From Eubacteriales bacterium (lineage in GTDB: Bacteria > Bacillota > Clostridia > Lachnospirales > Lachnospiraceae), in assembly GCA_030539395.1 (NCBI GenBank), contig JAUNSC010000009.1, forward strand, positions 1 through 64,000: a stretch of DNA of 64,000 nucleotides, given 5' to 3'. The translations under genes were made by a program, and so were the position numbers. This document shows, in pieces, positions 1 to 8,936 of the stretch. How positions within the stretch are numbered: the first letter of the stretch is position 1; each line of letters starts with the position of its first letter. The notes beneath the pieces were generated by a model that saw only the letters and a list, made by a program, of their open reading frames with translations, ran no database searches and was not told the origin of the DNA.

Positions 1-38
1 TAGTCAAACATCAAAAGAAAAAAGAAAAGTGCCAACGA

Positions 39-275
39 TTACTTGACACAAACTGATAATTTCCTAAATTTTCCAGTTTCACAAATGCATTGTATAATAT
101 CTTTAACATCTGGTAGTATATTTGAACACCTCATGAGATCAAATCATACTGCTAGAATCGTTGTTTTCCCACATCCATTTTTCCCCTTTATAATATTGAT
201 TTTATCCTTAGAAAACTCTATCTTTACTTTTTGAAAAATGCCCAATCCTCTTTCTATAAAATTTTCAATAAACAT
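39..275 (-). pseudogene. Remnant of an AAA/RecF-OLD-type ATPase N terminus
   Basis: An ATG at 275 follows a good ribosome site (GGAG, 6 nt upstream). The first 43 codons encode a typical N-terminal beta strand and a P-loop, GKNGCGKTT (residues 31-39), as in ATPases of the SMC/RecF/OLD class. A TGA at 146-144 then stops translation. Reading through it, the same frame continues for 34 more codons before a TAA at 41-39. Proteins of this class are normally several hundred residues, so what remains is a fragment with a premature stop. I infer a decayed gene, possibly of a defence locus. Too little is left to name the family exactly. Confidence 0.6.
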
Positions 276-316
276 TATTTCTCCGTTTACCTCTTGTTTA
301 TTTTATAATCAATTTA

Positions 317-1342
317 TTACCCTGCATCTTTTTCTATCATTTTTTTAACTGCTCTATCAAAATCGGATTCAAGCGGTTGAGTTCTATTAAAAATATCATA
401 CTCGCCATAAGCCTTTTCAAGTGCTTGCTTATGTGATATTTTCCCATTGTCTCTGAGAAGCTTGTATTGTCTGAATTCCAGAAATGCATTAACGCTTTTC
501 TCAAATTCATCCATAGTAAAAACATTCTCTCGCTCAATCAAATCTTCAATATAATCAAAGTATCCTGTAACAGCACGCTCTAACTGACGAATCTGTTTTT
601 CGCTAAGATAATTCTTTGCAATCGCAACATCTGACTTTAATACTCTACCATCCGGAGCATTCTTCCATGTTGTCAACCCCATATGTTCTTTCTTATGGTC
701 AGCAGATTCATACACAATTTCTGCTGCGGTATGATTTGTAATCGCGTAATGAAATTTGTTCTGAATTGTGGCATAAAAATGATAAGCTGTCTCTGAATCT
801 TTCACATAATCAATACTACATTCCGCAAATATATCTGTTATTTGCTGCCAGAATCTTCGCTCACTCGCTCGGATGGAACGAACCCTTTCCAGAAGCTCTC
901 TAAAGTAATCTTTTCCAAAAGCAGTCTGTCCCTGTTTCAATCGCTCATCATCCAGAACAAAACCTTTTTGCATATATTCTTTCAGAATTTTTGTCGCCCA
1001 TATTCTGAATTGAGTGGCCTTTTTGGAATTTACCCTATATCCGACAGATATAATTACATCAAGGTTATAATAATTAGTCTCTGAAGTCTGTGTTTTACCT
1101 TTGATTGCACCATGCTGAGTGGTTGTTGCAATTTTTGCAACAACCACTTTCTCGTCCAATTCACCGGTACTAAAAATATTTTTCAAATGTCTGCTAATTC
1201 CGGACTTATCTACACCAAAAAGCTCAGACATTGCTTTTTGAGTAACCCACAAGCTTTCATCCTTAATATATGCATTTACTGATACATCTCCCTCTTCTGA
1301 GTTGTACAATACCATTTCCATTTGCTTTGAAAAATCATTCAA
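317..1342 (-). CDS. RhuM-family protein
   Basis: The 341-residue product has the RhuM layout. An N-terminal helix-turn-helix-like stretch at residues 31-55 (LWVTQKAMSELFG followed by VDKSGISRHL) precedes the conserved segment YYNLDVIISVGYRVNS at 91-106, and a helical C-terminal half follows. The molecular function of RhuM is unknown; it was named from a Salmonella pathogenicity island and is common in accessory regions. The start is a TTG at 1342 with AGGAGA 8 nt upstream. It overlaps the stop of the rRNA methyltransferase gene by 8 nt, so translation is probably coupled. The length is normal for the family and no frame break is seen. The role is not inferable. Confidence 0.8.
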   Translation of the reverse strand: MNDFSKQMEMVLYNSEEGDVSVNAYIKDESLWVTQKAMSELFGVDKSGISRHLKNIFSTGELDEKVVVAKIATTTQHGAIKGKTQTSETNYYNLDVIISVGYRVNSKKATQFRIWATKILKEYMQKGFVLDDERLKQGQTAFGKDYFRELLERVRSIRASERRFWQQITDIFAECSIDYVKDSETAYHFYATIQNKFHYAITNHTAAEIVYESADHKKEHMGLTTWKNAPDGRVLKSDVAIAKNYLSEKQIRQLERAVTGYFDYIEDLIERENVFTMDEFEKSVNAFLEFRQYKLLRDNGKISHKQALEKAYGEYDIFNRTQPLESDFDRAVKKMIEKDAG

Positions 1343-2585
1343 TTTTCACATCTCCTTCTGCATCCTTGATTCTGTAATAGTCTTCCATATCCAAGCTCAA
1401 TTTCACATAAGAATCCGGTTTGCATTTTCGGTTGCTCTTCTGTAATAACGTCACACATTCCACATGTTGTGTGAAACAGAACATGTCCACCGGCTGCATC
1501 TTTTTCACCTGATATCCGTGTCCGGTAAGATATTTCAAGTCCCTTGCCAGAGTTTCCGGATTGCAGGAAACGTAGACGACTTTTTCCGGTGCCAGTTTTA
1601 CTACAGAAGACAGAAATGCCTCGTCGCTGCCCGCTCTGGGCGGGTCCATAAATACCACGTCCGCCGATACTCCCTGCCGGGCCAGGGATACCATAAATTC
1701 TCCGGCATCTGCCTGATAAAACTGTACGTTAGTGATATTATTTTGTTTTGCATTGATTTTTGCATCCCGGATAGCATTCGGATTTAATTCCACTCCGATT
1801 ACCTCTTTTGCTTTCTTTGAAGCAATCAGACCAATGGTTCCGATTCCGCAATAGGCATCTATCACTTTCTCTTTTCCTGAAAGCTCTGCATACTCAATTG
1901 CTTTGCCATACAATACTTCGGTCTGCACCGGATTCACCTGGTAAAAAGAGCGCGGTGAGATACGAAACGTGCATCCGCAGAGTGTGTCTTCGATATAGCC
2001 TTTGCCGTACAGCACAATATCCCGGTCTCCCAGGATCATGTTTGTTTTCTTATCATTGACATTCAGCACGACAGTCGTTATCTCAGGATGGACTTTTCGA
2101 AGTGCCTTCACAAAATTATTTTTAGACGGAAGGATTGGGCAGGACAGTACCAGCACCACCATGATCTGTCCGCTAACAAAGCCTCTGCGTACCAGAACAT
2201 GACGCAGAAGCCCGTAGCGGGTATCTTCATCATAAGTTTTTATCTTAAAAGATTTCAGTAAATCTCTGATCGTGCGTATGATCTCTCCCGATTTTTGATC
2301 TTCGATCAGACAGTTATCTATGTTTACGATCTTATGGGTATTGGCCTGGTATGTGCCGGAAATAATCTTTCCGTTACGTTCTCTGCCAAATACAGCATGT
2401 ACTTTATTCCGATAATAATATGGATTTTCCATACCGGCCACAGGCTCCACTTTACCGAAGCCTTTCAAAAGTTTTTCCACATTCTTTTGTTTCGTTTTTA
2501 ACTGTTCCTGATAAGGAGTGCCCTGGTACTGGCATCCTCCGCACTTTTTAGACACATCGCATGTCAATATCTTTTCATTTTTCAT
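1335..2585 (-). CDS. rlmD: 23S rRNA (uracil-C5)-methyltransferase, RlmD/RlmCD family
   Basis: Predicted S-adenosylmethionine-dependent enzyme that makes 5-methyluridine in 23S rRNA. The start taken is the ATG at 2585, preceded by GGTGG; a longer frame to 2618 lacks a better ribosome site. From this start, cysteines 9, 15 and 18 form the Cx5CxxC part of the family's [4Fe-4S] ligand set. The methyltransferase core shows YCGIGTIGL, the DPPRAG motif and the nucleophile motif SCNPETL. There is no clear TRAM domain, since the protein begins close to the Fe-S motif. It overlaps the NYN gene at its start and RhuM at its end, inside a minus-strand operon with nth. Family is certain; the exact target uridine (747 or 1939) is not. 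Confidence 0.88.
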   Translation of the reverse strand: MKNEKILTCDVSKKCGGCQYQGTPYQEQLKTKQKNVEKLLKGFGKVEPVAGMENPYYYRNKVHAVFGRERNGKIISGTYQANTHKIVNIDNCLIEDQKSGEIIRTIRDLLKSFKIKTYDEDTRYGLLRHVLVRRGFVSGQIMVVLVLSCPILPSKNNFVKALRKVHPEITTVVLNVNDKKTNMILGDRDIVLYGKGYIEDTLCGCTFRISPRSFYQVNPVQTEVLYGKAIEYAELSGKEKVIDAYCGIGTIGLIASKKAKEVIGVELNPNAIRDAKINAKQNNITNVQFYQADAGEFMVSLARQGVSADVVFMDPPRAGSDEAFLSSVVKLAPEKVVYVSCNPETLARDLKYLTGHGYQVKKMQPVDMFCFTQHVECVTLLQKSNRKCKPDSYVKLSLDMEDYYRIKDAEGDVKIE

Positions 2586-3558
2586 AGATGACCACCATAT
2601 GATTTTCCATCTTTTCAATTCTAAGATGCGGTATACTTCCGATGAAATTTTTCATCTGGGAATATCCATAATCCTGCACACGGAAATCTTTAAATTTCGT
2701 ATGAATTCTCTGGCCGACCATTCCCAGATCCGCTCCATGACTGCCGGCGCTTTTTACCACATCCAAAATATATTTTTCCAGATTGTCCCTGCGCCCCGGA
2801 TCTTCATACATGCTGACTGTAAGCCGGGTTCCCTGACGGTTCACTTTCAGTTTTGAAAAAGCCTCCAGAAATTTGTACAGCATGCTGTACCCGTAACGGC
2901 GCACATCAAAATCCGGATATATCTTCAGAAGGCGGCTGCCAACCTCACCAAGTTCTGTCTCTTTTCCGTTATTTTCATTTTCCGTAATGATCTTGATCAC
3001 AGCTTCTTCAATCTGCTCTTTACTGATCTTCTCTGCCTTAGCTTTTTTGCCGGAAAGCGAAACTGTGTCTCTTAATTTTTCATCTTCCTTTTCTTCCATA
3101 TCCTCATCTTCACCGCTCTCTTCAAGAAGCAGCTCCAGTGTGGTAAAAATATTACAGGCCTGACGAAACGCTGTCGGAGTCTTCTCCTCGCCCATACCGA
3201 TTACATTCTGCCCGCTTTCCCTCAGGCGGCTGGCCAGTCTGGTGAAATCACTGTCACTGGATACCAGACAGAATCCGTCTACCTTGCCTGTATAGAGAAT
3301 ATCCATGGCATCGATAATCATGGCAGAGTCCGTGGCGTTTTTTCCATAAGTATAGCTATACTGCTGTATAGGACTGATAGAATTTTCCAAAAGTACTTCC
3401 TTCCAGCCGGACTGACGGGTACTTGTCCAGTCACCGTAAATTCTTTTATATGTCACATTCCCATACTTTGAAAGTTCATCCAGTATGGGTTTAATATATT
3501 TTGCAGACACATTGTCTGCATCAATCAGCAGTGCATATCTGCTCTCATTTTCTCTCAT
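2575..3558 (-). CDS. NYN-domain (PIN-like) putative RNase with OST-HTH repeats
   Basis: The N-terminal half (about residues 7-145) is an NYN domain. It has the acidic positions of PIN-like nucleases: LIDADN at 11-16, DSAMIIDAMD, and SSDSDFTRL. After a charged, Glu/Lys-rich linker at about 148-175 come two copies of an OST-HTH/LOTUS-type fold, marked by the repeated pattern of a basic helix ending in YGYS and FLEAF or FIGS. LOTUS domains bind RNA, so an RNA-processing or decay role is inferred. The stop overlaps the start of rlmD and the gene lies 16 nt downstream of nth, so it is an operon member. Length is normal for this architecture. Confidence 0.85.
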   Translation of the reverse strand: MRENESRYALLIDADNVSAKYIKPILDELSKYGNVTYKRIYGDWTSTRQSGWKEVLLENSISPIQQYSYTYGKNATDSAMIIDAMDILYTGKVDGFCLVSSDSDFTRLASRLRESGQNVIGMGEEKTPTAFRQACNIFTTLELLLEESGEDEDMEEKEDEKLRDTVSLSGKKAKAEKISKEQIEEAVIKIITENENNGKETELGEVGSRLLKIYPDFDVRRYGYSMLYKFLEAFSKLKVNRQGTRLTVSMYEDPGRRDNLEKYILDVVKSAGSHGADLGMVGQRIHTKFKDFRVQDYGYSQMKNFIGSIPHLRIEKMENHMVVIYEK

Positions 3559-3574
3559 TTTACAATATTCCTTC

Positions 3575-4207
3575 TTAAATTATCTTTTTGCAGATGTCCT
3601 GCAGACAGCAGCGGTCACAGTATGGCTTCGTCCGCGCTGTACAGACATCCCTTCCATGCATTACAAGGCGATGGCAAAAATCACTGCCCTCCTCAGGAGG
3701 AATGATCTTCCAAAGGGCCATCTCTACTTTTTTCGGTTCCTTAATTCCGTCGACAAGTCCCATACGATTTACCAGACGGATACAATGTGTGTCAGTTACA
3801 ATCGCCGGTTTTCCAAATACATCCCCCATGATCAGATTGGCGCTCTTTCTTCCAACTCCCGGCAACTCCAAAAGAGCATCAAAATTATCCGGTACTTTGT
3901 CCTCATATTTTTCATGAAGCATTTTCATGCATGCGCTGATGTCACGGGCCTTACTGTGACCAAGTCCGCACGGTTTTACGATCCGCTCTATATCCTCCAC
4001 ATCGGCCTCTGCGAGTGCCTTCACACTCGGATATTTTTCAAACAGTCCCTCAACGACCACATTCACTCTTGCATCCGTACACTGAGCCGCAAGGCGTACA
4101 CTCACCAGCAGTTTCCATGCCTGATCATAGTCAAGGGTACATGCTGCCTCCGGATATTCTTTTTTCAGGCGCTCAATTATCTCCAGCGCACGCTGTTTTT
4201 TCGTCAT
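3575..4207 (-). CDS. nth: Endonuclease III (DNA glycosylase/AP lyase)
   Basis: Base-excision repair enzyme removing oxidised pyrimidines and cutting abasic sites. The helix-hairpin-helix motif LPGVGRKSAN carries the catalytic lysine (K121) and the downstream VTDTHCIRL carries the catalytic aspartate (D139). The C-terminal four-cysteine iron-sulfur loop is present (CTARTKPYCDRC ... DIC). The first interval holds seven residues rather than the six of E. coli Nth, a small deviation. The 210-residue length is typical. It lies 52 nt after the MATE gene and 16 nt before the NYN gene, consistent with one transcript. Confidence 0.95.
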   Translation of the reverse strand: MTKKQRALEIIERLKKEYPEAACTLDYDQAWKLLVSVRLAAQCTDARVNVVVEGLFEKYPSVKALAEADVEDIERIVKPCGLGHSKARDISACMKMLHEKYEDKVPDNFDALLELPGVGRKSANLIMGDVFGKPAIVTDTHCIRLVNRMGLVDGIKEPKKVEMALWKIIPPEEGSDFCHRLVMHGRDVCTARTKPYCDRCCLQDICKKII

Positions 4208-4259
4208 ACTCTTATCCTCACCTTTTTCTTTAAGTATCCTGATACCATCTTATCATTAA

Positions 4260-5606
4260 TCACACCTGCCGGCAAAATTCTTTTTTCATCAGCCAACGGT
4301 TCAGTACAAGCGCCAGTGCAAAAGATAACGCATCCGCTGCCGGCTGGGCAAGCTGAATTCCGGTAATCCCCATCAACAGCGGCAAAATCAAAACTGCCGG
4401 TAAAAAGAAGATTCCCTGACGGGCTGCTGCAAGTACACTGGCCGGCACCGTCCTTCCGATTGTCTGAAACAACATATTATTTAAAATAATCCATCCTGTT
4501 AACGGAAGTGTTACGCACTGCATCCTCAGAGCAAGGGTACCTGTTCGAATTACTTCAATATCATCCTTTCGAAAAACAGCCACAAGCTGCGGTGACAAAA
4601 TAAAGCCTGCAACTGCAAGAACTGTCAGCACGACCGCCGCTGTTTTTACGCAAAACCAGAAGGCTTCCATCACACGCTTTTTGTTCCCTGCACCATAATT
4701 AAAACCGCATACAGGCTGGAATCCCTGTCCAAATCCGATGACTGTGGCTCCTGCAAAGAAAGAAATGCGCATTACAATGGACATAGCTGCGATAGCCGCG
4801 TCACCGTAGGACCGGGCTGCCAGATTAAGCGCCACAGTAGCAAGGCTGGCCAGCCCCTGTCTGCACAGGGATGGAAGACCGCCGCCAAAAATAGCTCTGA
4901 TAGTCTCGGGCAGGTATTTCATATTTCGAAGTTTTACCGGAATGCATCCCGCTTTTTTCATTCCAATCCACAAAAGAATAAAAGATATAAGCTGGCTCAA
5001 AATAGTTGCCCATGCCGCACCTGCAATTCCAAGTCCCAGGCCAAAAATAAAGATTGGATCCAGAACAATATTTAAAATTGCACCGGATGTAATTCCTATC
5101 ATGGCATAAAATGCACTTCCCTGAAAACGCAGAAGATTATTTAGTACCATAGCTGCCGTCATATAAGGCGCCCCTATCAAAACAATGCGCAGATACTGTT
5201 CTGTATAAGGCAGAATCGTCTCCGTGGAGCCAAGCGCACGGGCAAGGGGATTTAAAAAGAAAATTCCAAAAATCAAAATCAGGCCGCCGCAGGCAAGGGC
5301 TGAATAAAAGCCACAGGAAGCCAGTTTTTCTGCATCTTCTCCCTTTCCGGCCCCCAGTTTTCTTGAAACAGAATTTCCCGAGCCATGGCCAAAGAAAAAC
5401 CCCAGCGCCTGAATAACAGACATAAGAGGAAATACCACACCTACCGCAGCCGTGGCGCTGGTTCCGATTTTCCCTACAAAATACGTATCCGCCATATTAT
5501 AAAATGATGTGATAAGCATACTGATTATCGTCGGCACCGCCAGCCTTGCAATCAGCCCCGGAATCGGTGCCTCTGCCAGCATTTTCTGTTTTTCTGTCTG
5601 TTTCAT
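4260..5606 (-). CDS. MATE-family efflux transporter
   Basis: A 448-residue polytopic membrane protein with the two six-helix halves of the MATE family. The N-terminal half has the signature segment IISMLITSFYNMADTYFVGK followed by TSATAAVGVVFPL, and the second half repeats the pattern at FGQGFQPVCGFNYGAG. MATE proteins export cationic drugs or metabolites by Na+ or H+ antiport; the substrate cannot be read from the sequence. It heads the minus-strand run MATE-nth-NYN-rlmD-rhuM with short gaps. It is one of three MATE genes in this window, and the three are clearly different from each other. Confidence 0.93.
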   Translation of the reverse strand: MKQTEKQKMLAEAPIPGLIARLAVPTIISMLITSFYNMADTYFVGKIGTSATAAVGVVFPLMSVIQALGFFFGHGSGNSVSRKLGAGKGEDAEKLASCGFYSALACGGLILIFGIFFLNPLARALGSTETILPYTEQYLRIVLIGAPYMTAAMVLNNLLRFQGSAFYAMIGITSGAILNIVLDPIFIFGLGLGIAGAAWATILSQLISFILLWIGMKKAGCIPVKLRNMKYLPETIRAIFGGGLPSLCRQGLASLATVALNLAARSYGDAAIAAMSIVMRISFFAGATVIGFGQGFQPVCGFNYGAGNKKRVMEAFWFCVKTAAVVLTVLAVAGFILSPQLVAVFRKDDIEVIRTGTLALRMQCVTLPLTGWIILNNMLFQTIGRTVPASVLAAARQGIFFLPAVLILPLLMGITGIQLAQPAADALSFALALVLNRWLMKKEFCRQV

Positions 5607-5689
5607 AACAGCCTCCGTTTCATGTATTCTCTCTTATAAAAATAGAACCTCGATTATGAGATTCTCTGCCTGTATCCGACCTCCGGCAC

Positions 5690-6826
5690 TTATTTTACCG
5701 CAAAACGGTTTTCCAGCAAAATCCAATTAGCCCTGAAAAACTGCATAATATTCCAGTATCCGGCTCCCTGTAATCCAAATTCCTCTATTAGTCCAAATTT
5801 TCTGCTCAGACTCCGCACATCCTCATACCAGACTACATGTGAAACACCCTTGTCGGTGTAATAAAAATACGGAGACTGGGATATCTCATCATAAAAAATT
5901 TCTGCGCCATAGGCAGCGGCAATTCTGACAGCCTCCACATTTCCGATAATATCAGCCGCTGTAGTCCCCTGCTCAAAAGGCAGCGGCCAATCATAACCAT
6001 AATTCGGTATCCCCAAATTTATCTTCTGTGGGGGAATCTCTGTCACTGCATATTGTACCACTTCCCGGACTTTCTGCAAAGGGGCAACTGCCATTGGCGG
6101 CCCATACATATAGCCCCATTCATACGTCATCAAAAGAACGCTGTCCGCTTCTTCTCCAAGAGCACGGTAATCCTTTCCCGCATAAAGAAGCCCCGGCTGA
6201 TCTGCTGAAGTTTTAGGTGCAAGCGCCACTGACAGGCGGTACCCCGCCTCGTGCATCCGGTCAGCACATATCCGGACAAACTCTGTAAATGCATCTCTGT
6301 CTTCTGCCAGTATATATTCGAAATCAATGTCAAGTCCGCCATAACCTTTTTGACTCATTACCATAAGAAGATTTTCAATCAGGCGGCTGCGTGCTTCCCG
6401 GTTTCTCACAACAGCACTGATCAGCACGTTGCTGAAGCGGCCATCCGGCCCAAGTGGAGTGAGTGTAAGCACCGGCAGGGTTCCTGCCCTCCGTGCTCTT
6501 ACAATCATCCATTCATCGTCTGCTATGGGCGCAATAAGCTCCCCCTGCGGTGTAAAGCCATAAGAAAAAACCGACAACTCTGTCAGATAAGGCAGCGTCT
6601 GTTCCAGCACCCATGTACTGATAAACGGGTAGGCGTATCCGTTCGTTCTGACCGGTATATTCTGCATATTTCCAAAAGCACTGTCATTGATCAGCAGAGC
6701 CTGCCCCACTGCAAGGTCATAAGGATATACAAGCTGATTATCATAGATAATAATGCCTGCATCCACGCCAAAACGAGCAGCTATACTATAGGCCGTGTCT
6801 CCTTGTTTCACAACATAGATCTCCAT
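5690..6826 (-). CDS. LysM plus GH18 peptidoglycan hydrolase (spore cortex SleL/YaaH-like)
   Basis: One LysM domain (residues 3-47, VKQGDTAYSIAARFG) binds peptidoglycan. It is followed by a glycoside hydrolase 18 barrel with the catalytic motif GGLDIDFEYI, where D166, D168 and E170 form the DxDxE triad. This architecture is that of SleL/YaaH, N-acetylglucosaminidases of spore cortex degradation. SleL usually has two LysM copies while this protein has one. There is no signal peptide, as is usual for spore-coat-localised SleL. The ribosome site is weak (GCGGG). A role in germination or spore coat is inferred and implies a spore-former. Confidence 0.88.
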   Translation of the reverse strand: MEIYVVKQGDTAYSIAARFGVDAGIIIYDNQLVYPYDLAVGQALLINDSAFGNMQNIPVRTNGYAYPFISTWVLEQTLPYLTELSVFSYGFTPQGELIAPIADDEWMIVRARRAGTLPVLTLTPLGPDGRFSNVLISAVVRNREARSRLIENLLMVMSQKGYGGLDIDFEYILAEDRDAFTEFVRICADRMHEAGYRLSVALAPKTSADQPGLLYAGKDYRALGEEADSVLLMTYEWGYMYGPPMAVAPLQKVREVVQYAVTEIPPQKINLGIPNYGYDWPLPFEQGTTAADIIGNVEAVRIAAAYGAEIFYDEISQSPYFYYTDKGVSHVVWYEDVRSLSRKFGLIEEFGLQGAGYWNIMQFFRANWILLENRFAVK

Positions 6827-6914
6827 ATCGTTACCCGCATAATATTCTTTTATTTATTCTATGCGGCATATCGCCATACGGGTCAAAACAGTGCTTCCTG
6901 TGCTGCAAAATTTT

Positions 6915-7925
6915 TTATTCCTTATATCCATTTAATACTTCTTCTGCATATCTGCAAAATTCTTCTCTTACCCAATCCGGTCCTGCTATCTGTACACTGC
7001 TTCCCAGACCAAATACCCAGCCAAAAAACTGCGGACTCACATTTACCCGCACAGAAACCGTAAAATGATTCTCGCTTTCCTGGCGCATCATTACGTCTTT
7101 CCCAAATCTGTCAATGACTACACCTGCCATAGAATTGACACAGGACAATTTTACCATATCCTCTTTTCCGCCAAACATGCCGAAGGTCTTTCTGGCGAAT
7201 ACAGCCGTGTCAAAATTTCCGAACTGTTCTTTTCCTTCTCTTACAGTACTTTCCATCACGGTAAGCCTGAGCATTTTATCCACACGGTAATGCTTTATAA
7301 TACCGGCTTCACTGTCATAGCCTATCATATAATAATTTTCATCGTCCCAGGTGAGTCCCCAGGGACTGATTTCATAAAATTCACCGTCCCTGCGCAGTTT
7401 TATTTCTTTTGTCACCGTCCATTCAAAATACTGAAAACGTATTTTTGCATTTGCCGATATGGCCGTATGTATCGCATCCACACTGTAATAAATGCTTTCA
7501 TTCATTGTCTTAATGCGATTGGTGACAAACACATCTCTCTGAAGCTGCTGAGCCTCATATTTGCTGGTGAGGTTCTCCAGTTTTTTGATCAGCTCCATAG
7601 ACTTTCTTCTGGTAATAAATTTGGCCGACTGCACCGAATCCACCAGAAGTTTCAATTCTGCCAGTTCAAAGTCCCTGCCCGCCAGATAGTATCCAGCCGG
7701 TTTTTCTCTCCGGTTCTCTATATCATAACCAGCCAGGCGCAAGGCTTCAATATCATCATAAATACTTTTGCGCTCTGCCTTTATGCCATTTGAATTCAGC
7801 ATTTCCACAAGCTGTGCTACAGTAACGGTATGATTATTGTCCGTCTTTTCCTGAAGTTCTTTCAGAATATACATAAGTTTTAATTTCTGATTAAACGATT
7901 TCGGCATTCTCTCGTTCCTTCTCAT
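6915..7925 (-). CDS. WYL-domain transcriptional regulator
   Basis: The 336-residue product has an N-terminal winged helix (about residues 13-65, with TVAQLVEMLNSNGIKAERKS as the helix-turn-helix region). A central WYL domain follows (about 150-225, including SPWGLTWDDENYYMIGYD), and then a C-terminal extension (about 245-330) of the kind found in oligomeric WYL regulators. WYL domains sense nucleotides or other ligands. The ATG at 7925 overlaps the stop codon of the 30-residue ORF upstream (ATGA arrangement), indicating translational coupling. Regulated genes are unknown; GH18 lies 88 nt downstream on the same strand. Confidence 0.9.
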   Translation of the reverse strand: MRRNERMPKSFNQKLKLMYILKELQEKTDNNHTVTVAQLVEMLNSNGIKAERKSIYDDIEALRLAGYDIENRREKPAGYYLAGRDFELAELKLLVDSVQSAKFITRRKSMELIKKLENLTSKYEAQQLQRDVFVTNRIKTMNESIYYSVDAIHTAISANAKIRFQYFEWTVTKEIKLRRDGEFYEISPWGLTWDDENYYMIGYDSEAGIIKHYRVDKMLRLTVMESTVREGKEQFGNFDTAVFARKTFGMFGGKEDMVKLSCVNSMAGVVIDRFGKDVMMRQESENHFTVSVRVNVSPQFFGWVFGLGSSVQIAGPDWVREEFCRYAEEVLNGYKE

Positions 7926-8014
7926 CCAAATGCAAGGATTACACTAAACATTATCATAAAAAAAGTAAAACCCGTTGCCATATAATTACATAATCTGATT
8001 TCTCTGTTTGTCAT
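7922..8014 (-). CDS. Small 30-residue hydrophobic protein coupled to the WYL regulator
   Basis: An ATG at 8014 is preceded by a strong ribosome site (GGGAGGG, about 6 nt spacing). The frame encodes 30 residues: a polar start (MTNREIRLCNY) then one hydrophobic segment (MATGFTFFMIMFSVILAFG), as in a single-pass membrane miniprotein. Its TGA overlaps the ATG of the WYL gene. The WYL start has no equally strong ribosome site of its own, so the ORF may act as a translational lead-in. No family was recognised. It could be a leader peptide, a membrane partner of the regulator, or only a coupling device. Confidence 0.6.
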   Translation of the reverse strand: MTNREIRLCNYMATGFTFFMIMFSVILAFG

Positions 8015-8129
8015 CTTCTTTCCCTCCCGCTGGACATCCTGATTCAGAACAGACCATTTTTCCGCCGTTCTTCCTGTAGTCTAAGCCATTAATTGTCCAA
8101 TAAAGAGGGACGAACTCAAAATCATTACA

Positions 8130-8768
8130 TTAATTTATCCATTTTTCATGCCAACCGGTGAATACCTGTACTAACGGTCCCAGGCAAAAAACAGTAATCA
8201 CTGTGCCGACACCCAGATGACTCATATCCCATCCAATAAATTTTACAAAAACCGCCGTCAAAATCACAATGACACACACACCATCTGTGATTATTCGATT
8301 TGCAAAATATTGTGTCGGCATATGATCCGTCATGCCAAGAGCCAGGTAATCATAAGGTGAAACCCCCATATCAGCCACCTGATACATGGCAAGTCCAAAA
8401 GACAATATTACCAGAGCCACCGCCATAATGATCAGCTGCTGCCAAAGTGCATATGACTGCCCATTTCCGGCAATCAGCTCAATCCCTTTTCCCACATATT
8501 CCACAATATAGCCCAACAGGAATACATTTACAATCGTCCCCAAACCAATATATTTTCTCCCGCAGATCAGCTGTACAATAAATAATATCAGGCTCACTGC
8601 CATCTGAAATACGCCAAGCCCGATACCGCTTCCATCGCTCAATGCCATATTTGCAGCACAGAACGGATCATTTCCCATCTGTGAAAATCTCAAAAGTGCA
8701 ACACCGATTCCAAGAATAGAATTTCCAAGTATTACTGCCGTAATTTTTTTGCCCGTTATGTTTTTCAT
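8130..8768 (-). CDS. YczE/YitT-like integral membrane protein
   Basis: A 212-residue protein with about five or six membrane segments. It resembles the YczE/YyaS/YitT group (DUF6198), with the family's paired motifs: SQMGNDPFCAANMALSDGSG in the first half and QVADMGVSPYDYLALGM in the second, which look like an internal duplication. Function is unknown. The start at 8768 has AAGGAG 9 nt upstream, and its own promoter lies at 8800-8828. It is transcribed divergently from the NSS symporter. Family assignment is good; no biological role can be proposed. Confidence 0.85.
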   Translation of the reverse strand: MKNITGKKITAVILGNSILGIGVALLRFSQMGNDPFCAANMALSDGSGIGLGVFQMAVSLILFIVQLICGRKYIGLGTIVNVFLLGYIVEYVGKGIELIAGNGQSYALWQQLIIMAVALVILSFGLAMYQVADMGVSPYDYLALGMTDHMPTQYFANRIITDGVCVIVILTAVFVKFIGWDMSHLGVGTVITVFCLGPLVQVFTGWHEKWIN

Positions 8769-8799
8769 ATTCTTTTTACTCCTTTTTTGTATTGGTTAT

Positions 8800-8828
8800 A
8801 ATATACAACATTATGTGCCATGGTGCAA
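8800..8828 (-). promoter_or_regulatory. Sigma-A promoter of the YczE-like gene
   Basis: On the minus strand, TTGCAC (8828-8823) and TATATT (8805-8800) are separated by 17 bp, about 32 nt upstream of the start codon. Confidence 0.6.
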
Positions 8829-8876
8829 TAAACGGCAGAATGAAAAAATTCTGGCAGAGCTTATCCGGCTCCGCCC

Positions 8877-8905
8877 TTTACAAGTATATATTTTTTCATT
8901 ATAAT
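8877..8905 (+). promoter_or_regulatory. Sigma-A promoter of the NSS symporter-MATE pair
   Basis: TTTACA (8877-8882) and TATAAT (8900-8905) are spaced by 17 bp. The start codon at 8937 follows with GGAGG in the short leader. A small hairpin (CAGAAT/ATTCTG) lies just upstream at about 8837-8854. Confidence 0.75.
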
Positions 8906-8936
8906 ACATTTACGTTTATTTAGTGGAGGTTAAGTT

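Noticed and set aside
3485..4366. Plus-strand ORF of 293 codons opposite nth
   Set aside because: Antisense to nth and parts of two neighbouring genes; no support.
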